Source of the DNA: Symbiodinium kawagutii
Taxonomy: Eukaryota; Sar; Dinophyceae; Suessiales; Symbiodiniaceae
Direction: 5' to 3'
DNA: 64,000 bases
NCBI GenBank assembly: GCA_009767595.1
Contig: VSDK01015343.1
Span: 328,586 to 392,585, forward strand
The notes under the pieces are model-generated. The model worked only from the letters and a program-made list of their open reading frames with translations, searched no databases and was not told the DNA's origin. Every line of letters starts with the position of its first letter. Position 1 is the first letter of the stretch. Made by a program: the position numbers and the translations under genes. Positions 42,684-53,205 of this stretch are shown here, piece by piece.

Positions 42684-44483
42684 TTGCATGATTGCACCTT
42701 TCTACACCCACGGTGCTTCAGCTTTGCCTGCCGTGCCGAGGCATCTTCATGTCGATCAGCTCTCAGGACTGCGAAGGGAGTTGTCAAGGACATTGGCAAG
42801 GACAGTGCTGCCAAGTCTGGGGGTCTACTTGAGCTGTCCAAAGCTACTCAGAAGAATTCTGAACGAGATTTTCACAGGATCGCTGATGGCAAATTTCAGT
42901 TGACAATCCCAATTAAGTTGTCACCCTTGAGAAAGTCACCTGGGGTGCGATACTATGGGGACTTTGAAGGCATCAGCTTACGCAGTTGGTGCCAATTCTT
43001 TGTTGACTTTGGCTGCTGGCATGTCTTGACTGGTCTTTCAAAACCGGACGAACCACGAGAACGCGCAATTCTGAAAGCATTTTGGGCAAAGTACAAACTT
43101 TGGAAACCTCAGCACCAGCTCTGGGACATAGTGGACAAACGCGGTGTTGATCTTAGCCGGTGTGCTCCCCTCATTCTTCATGGGGATGAGGGGACTGGCT
43201 ATAAGAAGTCTGGATTTCTGGTTGTGGCATATCATTCCTATTTAGGAAGAGGCACGGACCTTGCAAACTCTACTCGGAAACATCGACCGTATGCTGCCAT
43301 GAGGTTGAATTATACAGGGAATAGCTGGTCCCATCGCTTTGTCACAGCTGTGTTGCCGAAAATGTTTCGTGATGAGAAAGCTTTTGAAGATATTCTCCAG
43401 TTTGTCACTCGGGATGGATTAGACCTCATCCAGAATGGGGTCAAGGACAAGTATGGAAATCAGTACTGGGCGATTATCCTGCAAGTTGCCGGTGATTGGC
43501 AGTTTTTGAAGAAGGCAGGCAATTTATCCCGTGCTTACAGCAATGTTGAAAAACGTGCTCGAGGTCCCAATGCCAAGCCAAAGGGCATCTGTCATTGGTG
43601 TGGTGCTGGTCAATTGGGATTACTTTTCGAGGATTTTTCCCTCAACGCAGCTTGGAGACAAACCGAATTTGATCCAAATGATCCACCATTTTCTGTGCAC
43701 CCGACATTGTTGGACTTGCCACATGAGGCGGGTTTTGGACCCAGGTTCTTTACCTTTGATATATGGCACTCATGGCACTTGGGGATGGGCAAGACCTTTC
43801 TGGGGTCAGTTTTAGCTTTGCTTTCCGAAAGGATGCCAGCGGGGAACATCGACGAACGTTTTGAGCAGTTGACAAACTTTTATGTGCAATGGACGCATGA
43901 GCAGCACGAGACCCCATACATACTTTCCTTGACGAAGGAATCAATCCAGTGGCCGGACAAGAAGAGCTATCCAAACGGAAATTGGCATAAGGGACATGTC
44001 ACTACATCATTGCTCAAGTTTGTCGTTTGGTTCTTGCGGAAACAAGATCTTGAGGGTGACGTTTTGCTGACCAAATGTTTGGAAGGGGCAGTACTGATCA
44101 ATGATGCGTTCCATTCGCTATATGCGAGTGACCTGTGGTTACAGCAACAATTTGCTAAAGAGATTGGCCACAAGGGACTTCGCTTCATGTGGATCTACAT
44201 GGATCTGGCTTCCATCTCTTACCACGGTTCACGAGCCCTTTTCATTTTTATGCCGAAGAGCCACGTATGCAACCACATTTTCCTTGACCTTGCCACTTGC
44301 TCCTCACCTTGCATGATCAACCCGCTAGCCCATGCGGTACAGATCGACGAGGATATGATAGGCCGCGTCAGCAGAGTAAGCAGAGAGGTTTCGCCAATGC
44401 AGGTTATCAAGCGCGTCCTACAGCGAGTTCTCAAAGCTACTTTCACACACTTTTCTGCCTATGGATATTTGCACACGATGTGA
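42684..44483 (+). CDS. Gene D: intronless 599-aa transposase-like protein
   Basis: One uninterrupted frame from ATG 42684 to TGA 44481-44483. Landmarks: APLILHGDEGTGYKK (about 161-175), a CHWCGAG knuckle (about 303-309), FDIWHSWHLGMGKTFLGS (about 358-375), CLEGAVLINDAFHSLY (about 465-480), FMPKSHVCNHI (about 522-532) and QIDEDMIGRVSRVSREVSP (about 553-571). The D-x-E pair, the D-I-W-H-x-W-H-L-G segment and the later acidic residues are spaced like an RNase-H-fold (DDE/D) transposase, comparable to KDZ or Plavaka-type elements, but the match is by eye. The family is, to my knowledge, highly multi-copy and unnamed in Symbiodinium-like genomes. Lack of introns contrasts with neighbours A-C and suggests a mobile or retro-copied origin. 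The first 60 residues could be over-extended. Confidence 0.65.
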   Translation: MHDCTFLHPRCFSFACRAEASSCRSALRTAKGVVKDIGKDSAAKSGGLLELSKATQKNSERDFHRIADGKFQLTIPIKLSPLRKSPGVRYYGDFEGISLRSWCQFFVDFGCWHVLTGLSKPDEPRERAILKAFWAKYKLWKPQHQLWDIVDKRGVDLSRCAPLILHGDEGTGYKKSGFLVVAYHSYLGRGTDLANSTRKHRPYAAMRLNYTGNSWSHRFVTAVLPKMFRDEKAFEDILQFVTRDGLDLIQNGVKDKYGNQYWAIILQVAGDWQFLKKAGNLSRAYSNVEKRARGPNAKPKGICHWCGAGQLGLLFEDFSLNAAWRQTEFDPNDPPFSVHPTLLDLPHEAGFGPRFFTFDIWHSWHLGMGKTFLGSVLALLSERMPAGNIDERFEQLTNFYVQWTHEQHETPYILSLTKESIQWPDKKSYPNGNWHKGHVTTSLLKFVVWFLRKQDLEGDVLLTKCLEGAVLINDAFHSLYASDLWLQQQFAKEIGHKGLRFMWIYMDLASISYHGSRALFIFMPKSHVCNHIFLDLATCSSPCMINPLAHAVQIDEDMIGRVSRVSREVSPMQVIKRVLQRVLKATFTHFSAYGYLHTM

Positions 44484-44842
44484 AAGAGCTGGCGTGGAAA
44501 GAGTTGGGGCACTGGAAGGGTTGGTGCGCACAACATTGTGTGTATGCAAGTGTTTCAACATGTTTCAACAAAGATTTACACACATTATGTACACATAAAT
44601 GTACCACACATCAAGATCTTTATAGTCTATACACATGTCTGACCAGGAGCCAAAAAACCATCAAAAACCACCAATTTATAAAAACCCGGTTTTTCCCCAA
44701 AAATATGTTTTTTTTTTACTGGGCCTACTTTTTCTTGGGTTTCGGAAGCCCCTGGTATAGTTAAATGCTGATGGATGATTGGGGAGTACCCTTATTCTGA
44801 GAGAAACAAAAATAAGAATTGCAAAATGTAGAAAATGTAGAA
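44484..44842. repeat. Right border region with AACCCGGTT motif
   Basis: 44675-44715 contains AAAAACCCGGTTTTTCCCC and AAAAATATGTTTTTTTTT, the third copy of the motif set at 28155 and 36395. 44765-44810 has M1-like GATGATTGGGGAGTACCC. No exon is supported. Confidence 0.5.
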
Positions 44843-44944
44843 CTGGCGGGTGGTTGAACCACCCCTATGAAAAGTATGCTTGTCAACCAACTATTTGTGA
44901 ATGATTACTGGGGAAAATATAAACTGTCCAAAACCACCAGCCAG
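44843..44944. mobile_element. M2-family MITE
   Basis: CTGGCGGGTGGTTGAACCACC at the left, GTCAACCAACTATTTGTGAA inside, CCAAAACCACCAGCCAG at the right. The ends are inverted over about 12 bases with mismatches. This is the first of the M families after the gene block. Confidence 0.65.
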
Positions 44945-45824
44945 AGATCGTAGGGTTCAATGACACAAGTGAGCTGAATCCTGAATGACTCAACAAATCC
45001 ATCCGGAACTCTGCAACAAACTGGGTCGGAACCACGGCTTTAACCTGAAGCCTGTGGAGGTAGCGATGCCTATGCTCATGGGGCCAATCCGCAGCCAATG
45101 TGGTCACAAAATCATCTGTAGTCCATGGCCATGGTCACGGTGATGACTGTAGTCCAAACAGTTCCTCGTCCTCTGATCGCAGTTAGCCAGTGAACCTCTC
45201 TTGGCTAAACTGGTTTCTATTAAGTATATACTTAATGCACAAAAATATTCAATGCCCCAAGTTCTCTGGCAACTTGGATATTCAAGCAACAATCGAGGTC
45301 AAACCATTGCAATTTCTTCATTTGCATGACCTCTAGTCAACCACTGTTGTACCGTCCCCCCATCCACCAAGCTTCGCTGACTCTGACCAAACACGGCACC
45401 GTGCCGGTGAAAACGGCTTAAACCATGCAAGTGTGTCACCCTATGCCAATACTAAGCTGGTTCCATAGGGTTACCGTCTCCGTGTCTTCTGGTTTGCGCA
45501 TTCCCGGTCAGCCGAGCTAAAGTATTCACCTTGTTGCCACGTCTTGTGTCCTCTTCAGTGCTGACAGCATCGTCTCTGCCATCGACATCCAGTGAACGCA
45601 CCAAACATCCAACCAACGAATTCAGTCGCCAGCCATCACTGACAAACTAAATAACTAAACAACGATTTTCATGTTTGGGGTCCCCCCCAAAAAATCAAAT
45701 AGAAGATCGCCTGTGAAATGTTAGGAGTAGTAGATTCTCTCTCTCCACAGGAGTAGTAGATTCTATCTTAGTGGAAGTTGTACTGTAACCAACTGCGAAG
45801 TAACCAACCAAGTAACCAACCCAG
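44945..45824. other. No gene recognised
   Basis: Mixed sequence with GTCACGGTGATGAC-like phrases. 45688-45770 contains a duplicated TAGGAGTAGTAGATTCT / AGGAGTAGTAGATTCT. Nothing coding is supported. Confidence 0.35.
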
Positions 45825-45941
45825 TACCCTCTGGTGAACTAACATGACAACGGAAAATCCACCATAAATAGATATGATTTCCCAGGGCTTTCCCAACAAA
45901 GTACGGGATCTTCCATTGCCATGTTAGTGTACCAAAGGGTA
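45825..45941. mobile_element. M4-family MITE with possible TSD
   Basis: TACCCTCTGGTGAACTAACA (45825) and TGTTAGTGTACCAAAGGGTA (ending 45941) are inverted. The interior has GGAAAATCCACC and GGGATCTTCCATTGCC. AACCAACCCAG occurs directly before (45814-45824) and directly after or overlapping (45941-45951), consistent with an 11-base target-site duplication, though the flank is AACC-rich. Confidence 0.75.
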
Positions 45942-46089
45942 ACCAACCCAGCAACCAACCAACCAGGCGCACCGAAACGCCTTGGTTGCGACCACCACTG
46001 GCCCACTGGCCAACCCAGGTGCCGATGGCAGCTGGACGATGACGGCTCGCATCCAATGGAGGGGGCTCCGGGCGCCTGGCTGGCGCCAG

Positions 46090-46700
46090 CAGTTGGTGAT
46101 TATCCCCCATGAAAGTTGGTTCATGGCTTGGCCCAGCTCGCCATTAAAATAGGTGGTATATAGCTGGTATATCCGCTTGGGTTTGGTATTTATCATACCC
46201 TATTATGAACCATTAACCAGTCTGTTGACCGTTGTTGTTGGTCGGTAAACTGCTTGATCCATAGCCATATAGTTGGCATATATCCCCTACATTCCCCTAC
46301 AATTGACGATTACTATATGTAGGGGATATCAGGGTGAACCATATCAGGGTGAACCATATGACAATTATTACTACTATGCTAACCATATAGGTTCATTGTA
46401 TACCCTATCATCAACCCATTAACCCCTATCATCAACCATTAACCAGTCTGTTTACCACATTCCATTCCATTTTTTATGACAACCACCATTATATAATCAT
46501 CCATTCCATGGGTAATTATCGACCATTCTGTATTTTTCTAACCATTGTTTCACCATTCATTTGGTTCACCATTGTTGTTGGTTTACCATTGTTCTTGGTT
46601 CATTTGGGCATGTATAGCTGGTATATCCCCTACTATTGGTATTTATCATACCCTATCATTGACCATTGACCAGTCTGTTTACCATTGTTGTTGGTTGGTT
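46090..46700. repeat. Degenerate M3-type composite repeats
   Basis: The phrases AGCTGGTATATCC, TTTATCATACCCTAT, ACCATT(A/G)ACCAGTCTGTT, GTTGTTGGT and CTGCTTGATCCATAGCCATAT recur in the same order at 46150-46275 and 46610-46710, with fragments between. They match the extended right half of the 8961 M3 copy. A GC-rich island (46015-46085) precedes them. Confidence 0.55.
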
Positions 46701-48170
46701 CACTGCTTGCTCCAAAATCTCCCTGGCAGCCTGGCCTTGGCTTGGGCTCCTTGACCTCTCCTGTGGCGAAGGCCTCGCCGTGCTGCTCCATTCCAGCCTC
46801 AATCCCCAGCACTGCGGCACCGAAGCAGAAATCAATGATTTCTATGGGAATTCTATGGGATACTACGGGAATTTCTAAAGGACATCTATACTGCACATGG
46901 AATTTCTATGGGAATATTTTCTGGATGTTTATGGATTTTTTGAGGAGTGTTTTCAACATCTTGGTATTCCAAATATCCGAAATCAAAGACATTCAAACTA
47001 CCAAACGCAATGGTGCTGAAACCCCTGTGTCGTTCGTCCTGCTCCTACGGTGGATCATGTTCATGAGGGAACACCCAGTGATGTGTTTCACTGGGGCAAA
47101 TCCATTGAAAACCGCTGCGGGGTAGCCTACTGCATATGGGTTGGAGTGACTAGCTGATGGTGATGACTTTTTGGGTGAGGGTTTTGCCCTGCTTCCAGCC
47201 TACAATTTCATAGTGATGACAAGTCATCCAATATGGTAATAAAAATACACAGAATGAAGTTGACTAAGAAGGTTTGATTTGATGCATGTATTTATCTACC
47301 AAAAGGTGATCACAAACAGAAGCAAATATATCCAAATACAAAGGTGCCTAAGTGATCCCAGGCGGTTTCTTGCGATCCCAAATGAATGAGGTAAACCATG
47401 GTAAAACCCTAGCCTTGACAAAAACAGGGCAGTGCTCATCAACCTGCCGCCGGCCCAAGTCCTACTTCCTTCTGAGCCATTTGTTCCCCGTTGGCATACC
47501 CATAGTCATGGAGCTGTCTGGACATTGCATGCATTCCAAAAATCTCATGCTCCAAGAACAATCATGTCCGCGCTGTACCATGTAAAGGATGAAAACGCGA
47601 ATTCATGTCGGACATGCAACCAGCCATAATGCCGCCACCCTGCCAAAGGAAATCTATGTTTGCAGCATGGTAAAGCTTCTTGTCTTGCAACGCGAGTGAC
47701 TCGTATAGAAAAAAGTATCTGAGCAACACGGCACGACCTTGCTTCATGTAATCATGTTTTGCTAGAAAGTGACTATTACTTCACATTGTTCTACCTTGTT
47801 GGCCTCTGCAAACACACCCTTTTATATAAACTAGCAGAGTTGCTGTTGGACGACATGTTAAAGGACACTCTGCAATGGTGCTGACATGTCAGGGCTTACC
47901 ATTCACTCCAAACAATCCCTTCTGATACCCCTTCAAATTCCATAGGGGGGGCTGAGTGCCCTCATTTTGTATAGGAAATTTGCACGGATATCCCCTATGA
48001 ACCACCAACTACACAAGTTGAAGGGCACAGCTCAAACATTGTCAGAACCCACCACTGGGCCCAGGCACCATGAAGGCATCCAGCGGATCCAAATCTCTTG
48101 GACGCACCGCTGGGCGGGTCCCAGCAGCCGGGCCTCAGCACTCAGGTGATTGCCATCGACTGATTCTCAA
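46701..48170. other. No gene assigned
   Basis: Frames of 60-146 codons are open on the plus strand (46685-47125, 47352-47630) with some protein-like sections, but none has splice signals or a family pattern that I can defend. A tandem GGAATTTCTATGGGAATTCT-like repeat lies at 46838-46920. Confidence 0.3.
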
Positions 48171-48174
48171 TTGT

Positions 48175-48400
48175 ATGAGAGGGTATATAGATATAGCTGA
48201 TATACAAAAATATAAATATCTATATCTATAAATATCTATGTATATATACATATATAAATTTATATATATATATATATCTATAAATATAAAAATATATATA
48301 TAGATAAAAATATGTAAAAATAAATATATACATATAGATATAGATATAGATATAGATATAGATATAGGTATAGAGAGAGAGGTTATAGAGAGGTTATGTA
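48175..48400. repeat. AT-rich ATATAG/TATA simple repeat
   Basis: Almost pure A/T with TATATA runs and a (GATATA)n tract at about 48333-48370, ending in GAGAGAGAGG. Not coding. Confidence 0.8.
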
Positions 48401-49038
48401 GATACTATAGATCAGTTAAAAAAATTGAGTATAGCCGATCTGCAGCTGATCGGAATCAATTTTTATGATTGGGTTGGATTCCCAGGAATAACCTCAGCTG
48501 ATTAGAATCAGAATTGCTACTGTAGCCCAAACATTCCCAAACAGGATTGGCATGCTGGGCTTAGCTCAAAGCAACATTGGCAACGTGAAACAAATATTAC
48601 CCAGTGAACAGGCAAGCTCAAAGCCTTGTAAAAGTCCAACGGCCAAAAATTGGCTGATTGAATCTGATTGACACTACCTAAGAATGAACCTTGGACGCAG
48701 CCTTAATCAATAGCATTTGGCTCAACAATTTGAACAACAAATGCATCGACCTGACAAAAGTTCAGAAACGCTTTGCCATGGACAACCCTTTCCCTATAGA
48801 ATGCTACACTGAAAATCTCCATGCAACTGTGGCCCCTGTCACCCTGTACCAAATCTATTCTAGTATTCTAATTCTAATTCAGTACGGGGTGGACGGGGCC
48901 ACAGCAAGAAAGTCGCACGTTAACGTCAACATGTACATACCAAGCCCGTTAGCCAAGTGTTCGAAGACTTTCTTCCCCTCGAAGTATACGCATGTTTTTG
49001 AACCTCTGCGAAGTGAAAGTATTGACACATGTGATTCT
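48401..49038. other. No gene assigned
   Basis: A plus-strand frame is open from 48691 to 49062 (123 codons) and has plausible stretches (NNLNNKCIDLTKVQKRFAMD), but there is no family match and its 3' end runs into an M2 element. Confidence 0.3.
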
Positions 49039-49132
49039 GGTTGGTGGCTTCAACCCCTATGAATAATATTAGTCAACCAACCAATGGTCAATAAATACTA
49101 GGCCAAATAAAAAATGTTTGAAACCACCAGCC
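49039..49132. mobile_element. M2-family MITE
   Basis: GGTTGGTGGCTTCAA (49039-49053) and TTGAAACCACCAGCC (49118-49132) are inverted with two mismatches in 15. The interior carries ATTAGTCAACCAACCAATGG as in other copies. Confidence 0.75.
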
Positions 49133-49197
49133 AGCGTAATACATCCTACCATCCACATATTCCTCCCATGTCATGAGCTGAGTCTCATACCCCAACC

Positions 49198-49683
49198 GTG
49201 CTACCGGTACTCCACCAAGCATGGGATGACGCCAAGTTACCACCAGGTCTTCCAGCTGGTCTCATGGCCGGGATAGGGGCGCCTCAGGGCTCGAAGGCTG
49301 TACCCTCTGGTAAACTAACATGGCTGGTTGGGAAATCCACCATTTCAATGGCTGATTTTCCAGGCATTTCCATTGCCAACATGGCCGGATTTTCCATTAC
49401 CATGTTGGTTGACCAAAGAGTATCCGAGCAGCCTGAACCAACCTGGGTAGTCATTGATCATGTTCCTGACTATATAGGGTCTTGTCGCATCTTGTTGTGT
49501 TGCGATATTTGTTCAGTTCCGAACATTTGTGCAACTAAGCATTTTGAAAACTCACCCCAATTGTTTCCTTGGTCTTGCCGTTGTTGTGATTCAGAAGTCA
49601 TCCTTTGTGTCTTGCGGGGTGGGGGGCCTGATAAGTTGAAACATGTGGCTGAGTCAATGAATGAGTTGCTGCTGGCATCTTGA
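49198..49683 (+). CDS. Candidate coding region carrying an M4 element
   Basis: A plus-strand frame of about 160 codons. The first part (HQAWDDAKLPPGLPAGLMAG) and the parts after the element (EQPEPTWVVIDHVPDY; EVILCVLRGGGPDKLKHVAE) read as real protein, while 49301-49422 is an M4 element that happens to stay open. Either the element is an intron or it has been read into the protein. No family is recognised. Confidence 0.35.
   Translation: MLPVLHQAWDDAKLPPGLPAGLMAGIGAPQGSKAVPSGKLTWLVGKSTISMADFPGISIANMAGFSITMLVDQRVSEQPEPTWVVIDHVPDYIGSCRILLCCDICSVPNICATKHFENSPQLFPWSCRCCDSEVILCVLRGGGPDKLKHVAESMNELLLAS
49301..49422. mobile_element. M4-family MITE inside an open frame
   Basis: TACCCTCTGGTAAACTAACA at the left and CATGTTGGTTGACCAAAGAG then TA at the right are the M4 inverted ends; the interior has GGGAAATCCACCATTTCAAT. 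No stop codon occurs in the frame of the flanking candidate exons. Confidence 0.7.
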
Positions 49684-50221
49684 TGTCAACTGGTTGAGCT
49701 ATTGTAAGGAGTGCAGATTGAAAGCAGCAATTGCCGGAAGAGCTGCTCAAAGAAGGTCTACCAATTCATGCATCTGTCAATGTATACCAACTTTTCAAAA
49801 ATCAGCAACAATACTCGTGAGGTTGAACGGTTCTTGTCTCTTTGCCCTTTTTGATGGGCGTTCTGCCACCAAAGCTGTTGCTTTCGCCAGGCCACGCTTG
49901 GTACATTCAAGCTTTCGTAAGTTTTGACGGATATCATTGAGATCTTGAGAATCTCTTCTTCCGCAAAAACCTGTTTTGTAATTAGCTGCTTAGGTGACAA
50001 ATTATGCAGTTTTGATCAGTTGTTCATCCCTTCCATGAAGCTTCCATCAAGTAAGCTCTTCCGCGACCACAGGTCGAAGCCTTCACACATCTTACGAGAG
50101 AACATCCTGGCAAGTCTGGGGGCTGAACTACTTGGCCGTTTCTGGCCAAGGCCAACAATAACTTGAGCAAAAAGAATGGTCCAGAAACATGTCCCATCAA
50201 AAATACATAGATACATAGACT
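49684..50221. other. No gene assigned
   Basis: Short open frames on both strands overlap; none can be preferred. Confidence 0.3.
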
Positions 50222-50390
50222 CTTCATGGCCGCCTCAACCAACGAGTCATTGAACCCACCAGGATCACCACTCGCGGGTGACCGTTGGGAACGGCTCAAC
50301 ATGGCATACCGCGCCTGGCGCGGGTCGACCGCGGTCGACAGCGCTCCTGCCGGGGTCACGGCCTCGGCTCGTAGTGGGTCTGGTGTCATT
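50222..50390 (-). CDS. Candidate exon, unknown product
   Basis: A GC-rich island open on the minus strand with natural composition (AVDPRQARYAMLSRSQRSPA then SGDPGGFNDSLVEAAMKS). An alternative plus frame is also open. It lies downstream, in minus-strand order, of the Arg-rich islands at 51.1-59.2 kb. Confidence 0.3.
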
Positions 50391-51129
50391 CATGGCTTGG
50401 GTGGTGTCATTTTTGGTCCAGGGATGGTTAAATCAATGACCATAATAAAATGATTGAGCCAATCAATGATTGGTTCTGATTGCTTAATGCTTGGTTGTGA
50501 CCAAAAATAAGGATTTAAACCAGCCAAAATGATTGGTTTAACCATCAATGACCAGTGATCATCAACCATAAGCCACAAATAAACAAATGACCAACCATGT
50601 GGTTCATGACTCATGGTTGGGATTGGCTCGGGATGATGTTGAATCAATCGGTTTGTCAATGGTGAGAGTTGGGACGGTCTGATATTAGACGATATTAGCG
50701 TGGATGGAAAAACCAGGATCCTCACAAAGGGATCGCTGAAAAAGAATTTCTCTCGGAGGAGACAATGTGGCAAAAAAACGGGTGTGCGTTTGCACGCTCA
50801 CTGCCCACAAGTTTGGGAGCCAAACAGCATGTTGGCTGCTCAAAAAACAGCTCATCAGCCCCCTGAAGCCTAGCACTATGAGTTGATGTCCCGAAGGCCA
50901 AATGATAGTGTTTAAATGGTTGATCACTACACATGGCTGGAAAACGAGCCAATCAATTTAAATCGGAAATAACTACCAACAAAAGTTGTGAGAAGTCCCG
51001 ACAACAATTTGCATCAGTTTGCATGATTCCCTCAGCCAGAAACACTCATCATATATCAACTAGTTGGTTGTCACTAGTCACTAGTCATCAACTATCACTA
51101 GTCACTAGTCATCACCCTTAAACAAATCC
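50391..51129. other. No gene recognised
   Basis: 50410-50680 is rich in AATGATTGG and CAATCAATGA phrases. 51060-51120 repeats CACTAGTCATCAACTA-like units. No exon is supported. Confidence 0.4.
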
Positions 51130-51145
51130 TTCTAGGGGTCAAACC

Positions 51146-51376
51146 ATGTCATACCCATGGCCCCCTGAGCTGCTGCTGGGCGCCCCTGCTGTAGACCTGC
51201 GTGCCCTGCACCGCTCTCTCCGCCGGCGGCGCCGGCGCCGGCGGAGCCCGAGCTCCGCTGAAGGCCGTGCGCGGCGGCGCGGACGGCGCGGAGGGCCGTC
51301 CACCGTAGCGGTCGCCGCTGCGGGAGCGCTCGTAACGGCCATCGCGGCCTGGGGCGGCAGGTGGGCGGATCATCAT
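51146..51376 (-). CDS. Candidate exon, Arg/Gly/Ala/Pro-rich
   Basis: A very GC-rich island, open on the minus strand, reading GRDGRYERSRSGDRYGGRPS, a Pro/Ala-rich middle and a Gln-rich end (GTQVYSRGAQQQLRGPWV). The RDGRY/RSGDRYGG style matches the islands at 58.2 and 59.1 kb. Other frames are open because of base composition, so the frame choice rests on similarity to those islands. Confidence 0.4.
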
Positions 51377-51935
51377 GGAACTTGGATTTGACGAAAGGTT
51401 GGCTGAACAATTGGATTAGCATCAAAAAGTGGGAGGTGGGATCAAGAGTTGGATTAGCAATGAGACAATAATGATACGAACACATGGGATTAACAGTTGG
51501 ATTTGGACGTTTGCGTTGGACTTGTGTCTGTCTACCCTAGAACACGTGTTGTTCAAACAGCGGTCTTAGAATTGAGTTAAGGGAAAGGGATGTTGAGGGT
51601 AAAGAACACCCAGTTAGCCAAGGAACGAGAATGGTTTTAGTTCTTTGTTCGCCTATGTTCCATGAACATTGCTTGACTGTTTCGAACAAGGGATATTGAC
51701 AGCTGGAGCAAACTGATCTATTTTTTTACCCTAGGCTCATAGTTTGATTTAATTGCACGCAATTAGTCATACCCATCATTAGCCATTCATTCAAACCATT
51801 GTCGCCCATTAACCAAGGACACTTGCCGACGGATTAGCCTCTCCACCTCTCTCAACGACAAAGTCACCACGATAATTACTCAAACCAAAACCAATAAACT
51901 TGTAAGATTCCTGTGGAGCCAGGGACTGGAAAAGC
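51377..51935. other. No gene recognised
   Basis: AT-rich; nothing beyond short frames. Confidence 0.4.
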
Positions 51936-51939
51936 CAAA

Positions 51940-52770
51940 ATAATTAGTTTATCATTTTTTTATCATTTTTTTATCATTTGGGCTTATCATTTTTTATCAT
52001 TTTTTTTATCATGTTTTTATCATTTTGCAGTTTTGGCAGCTTGGGAACCACCAAAATCACCAAAATTGACCAAAATGATAAATAAATGATAAATAAATGA
52101 TAAAAAAATGATAAATAAATGAAAAAAAATTGATAAAAAAATGAAAACGGTCATCAAATTTGCAGTTTTGGCAGTTTGGGAACCACCAAAATCACCAAAA
52201 TTGACCAAAATGATAAAAAAATGATAAATAAATGATAAAAAAAATGATAAATAAATGATAAAAAAATGATAAAAAAATGAAAACGGTCATCAAATTTGCA
52301 GTTTTGGCAGTTTGGGAACCACCAAAATCACCAAAATTGACCAAAATGATTAAAAAATGATTAATAAATGATAAAAAAATGATAAAAAAAATGAAAACGG
52401 TCATCAAATTTGCAGTTTTGGCAGTTTGGGAACCACCAAAATCACCAAAATTGACCAAAATGATTAAAAAATGATTAATAAATGATAAAAAAATGATAAA
52501 AAAAATGAAAACGGTCATCAAATTTGCAGTTTTGGCAGTTTGGGAACCACCAAAATCACCAAAATTGACCAAAATGATTAAAAAATGATTAATAAATGAT
52601 AAAAAAATGATAAAAAAAATGAAAACGGTCATCAAATTTGCAGTTTTGGCAGCTTGGGAACCACCAAAATCACCAAAATCACCAAAATGATAAAAAATGA
52701 TAAATAAATGATAAAAAAATGATAAGGGCAAATGATAAAAAAATGATAAAAACATGATAAACTAACTATT
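51940..52770. repeat. Minisatellite, 114-136 bp units
   Basis: A conserved core, GCAGTTTTGGCAG(C/T)TTGGGAACCACC plus AAAATCACCAAAATTGACC, begins at 52028, 52162, 52298, 52412, 52526 and 52640. The spacing is therefore 134, 136, 114, 114 and 114 bases. Between cores lie ATGATAAAAAAATGATAAAT runs of varying length. The long minus-strand frame through it is an artefact. Confidence 0.85.
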
Positions 52771-53205
52771 TTGGACCACCCCAGTCTGTGGCTAGAAGAA
52801 TCTTACAACAATAAACATAAACCATCAATCAATCAGCAGGTAGCCATTAATCAACCTTGAATCAATCAGCAGTCCAGCATCAGTGAACCATCAAGCAACC
52901 AATCAATCACCACTCAACCATCAAAATACTCATCAAACAACCATCAATCATCTCTGTCCATCGCCTTTCCGGAGGTTCAGCTAAGGCTGAGGGCGAGCTG
53001 TTGGCCCATCAATCATCAATCAACCACATCAAACCACTATATATAATCCGTACATTGATCATGAATCAACATCAATCAACATCAATCATCCACATCCACT
53101 ATGCCACTATATAGTCTATCAATTTAACATATGTAACCATCTAAAAACCACATCAATCAACCACATCAACCTTTTCGAAGCATTGATCAACCATCACTTC
53201 CCCCC
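52771..53205. repeat. CATCAATCAACC-rich low-complexity sequence
   Basis: The plus strand is dominated by CATCAATCAACCA and similar phrases up to the GC-rich island. Complementary phrases dominate on the other side of the island. Confidence 0.6.

Noticed and set aside
52192-52755. 187-codon minus-strand frame with repeated NFGDFGGSQ
   Set aside because: It is the translation of the 114-136 bp minisatellite; composition (Phe/Ile/Leu/His) follows from the AT-rich filler.
51940-52770. CRISPR-like array of repeats and spacers
   Set aside because: The units are over 100 bases, the spacers are variants of the same filler, and the context is a eukaryotic genome.
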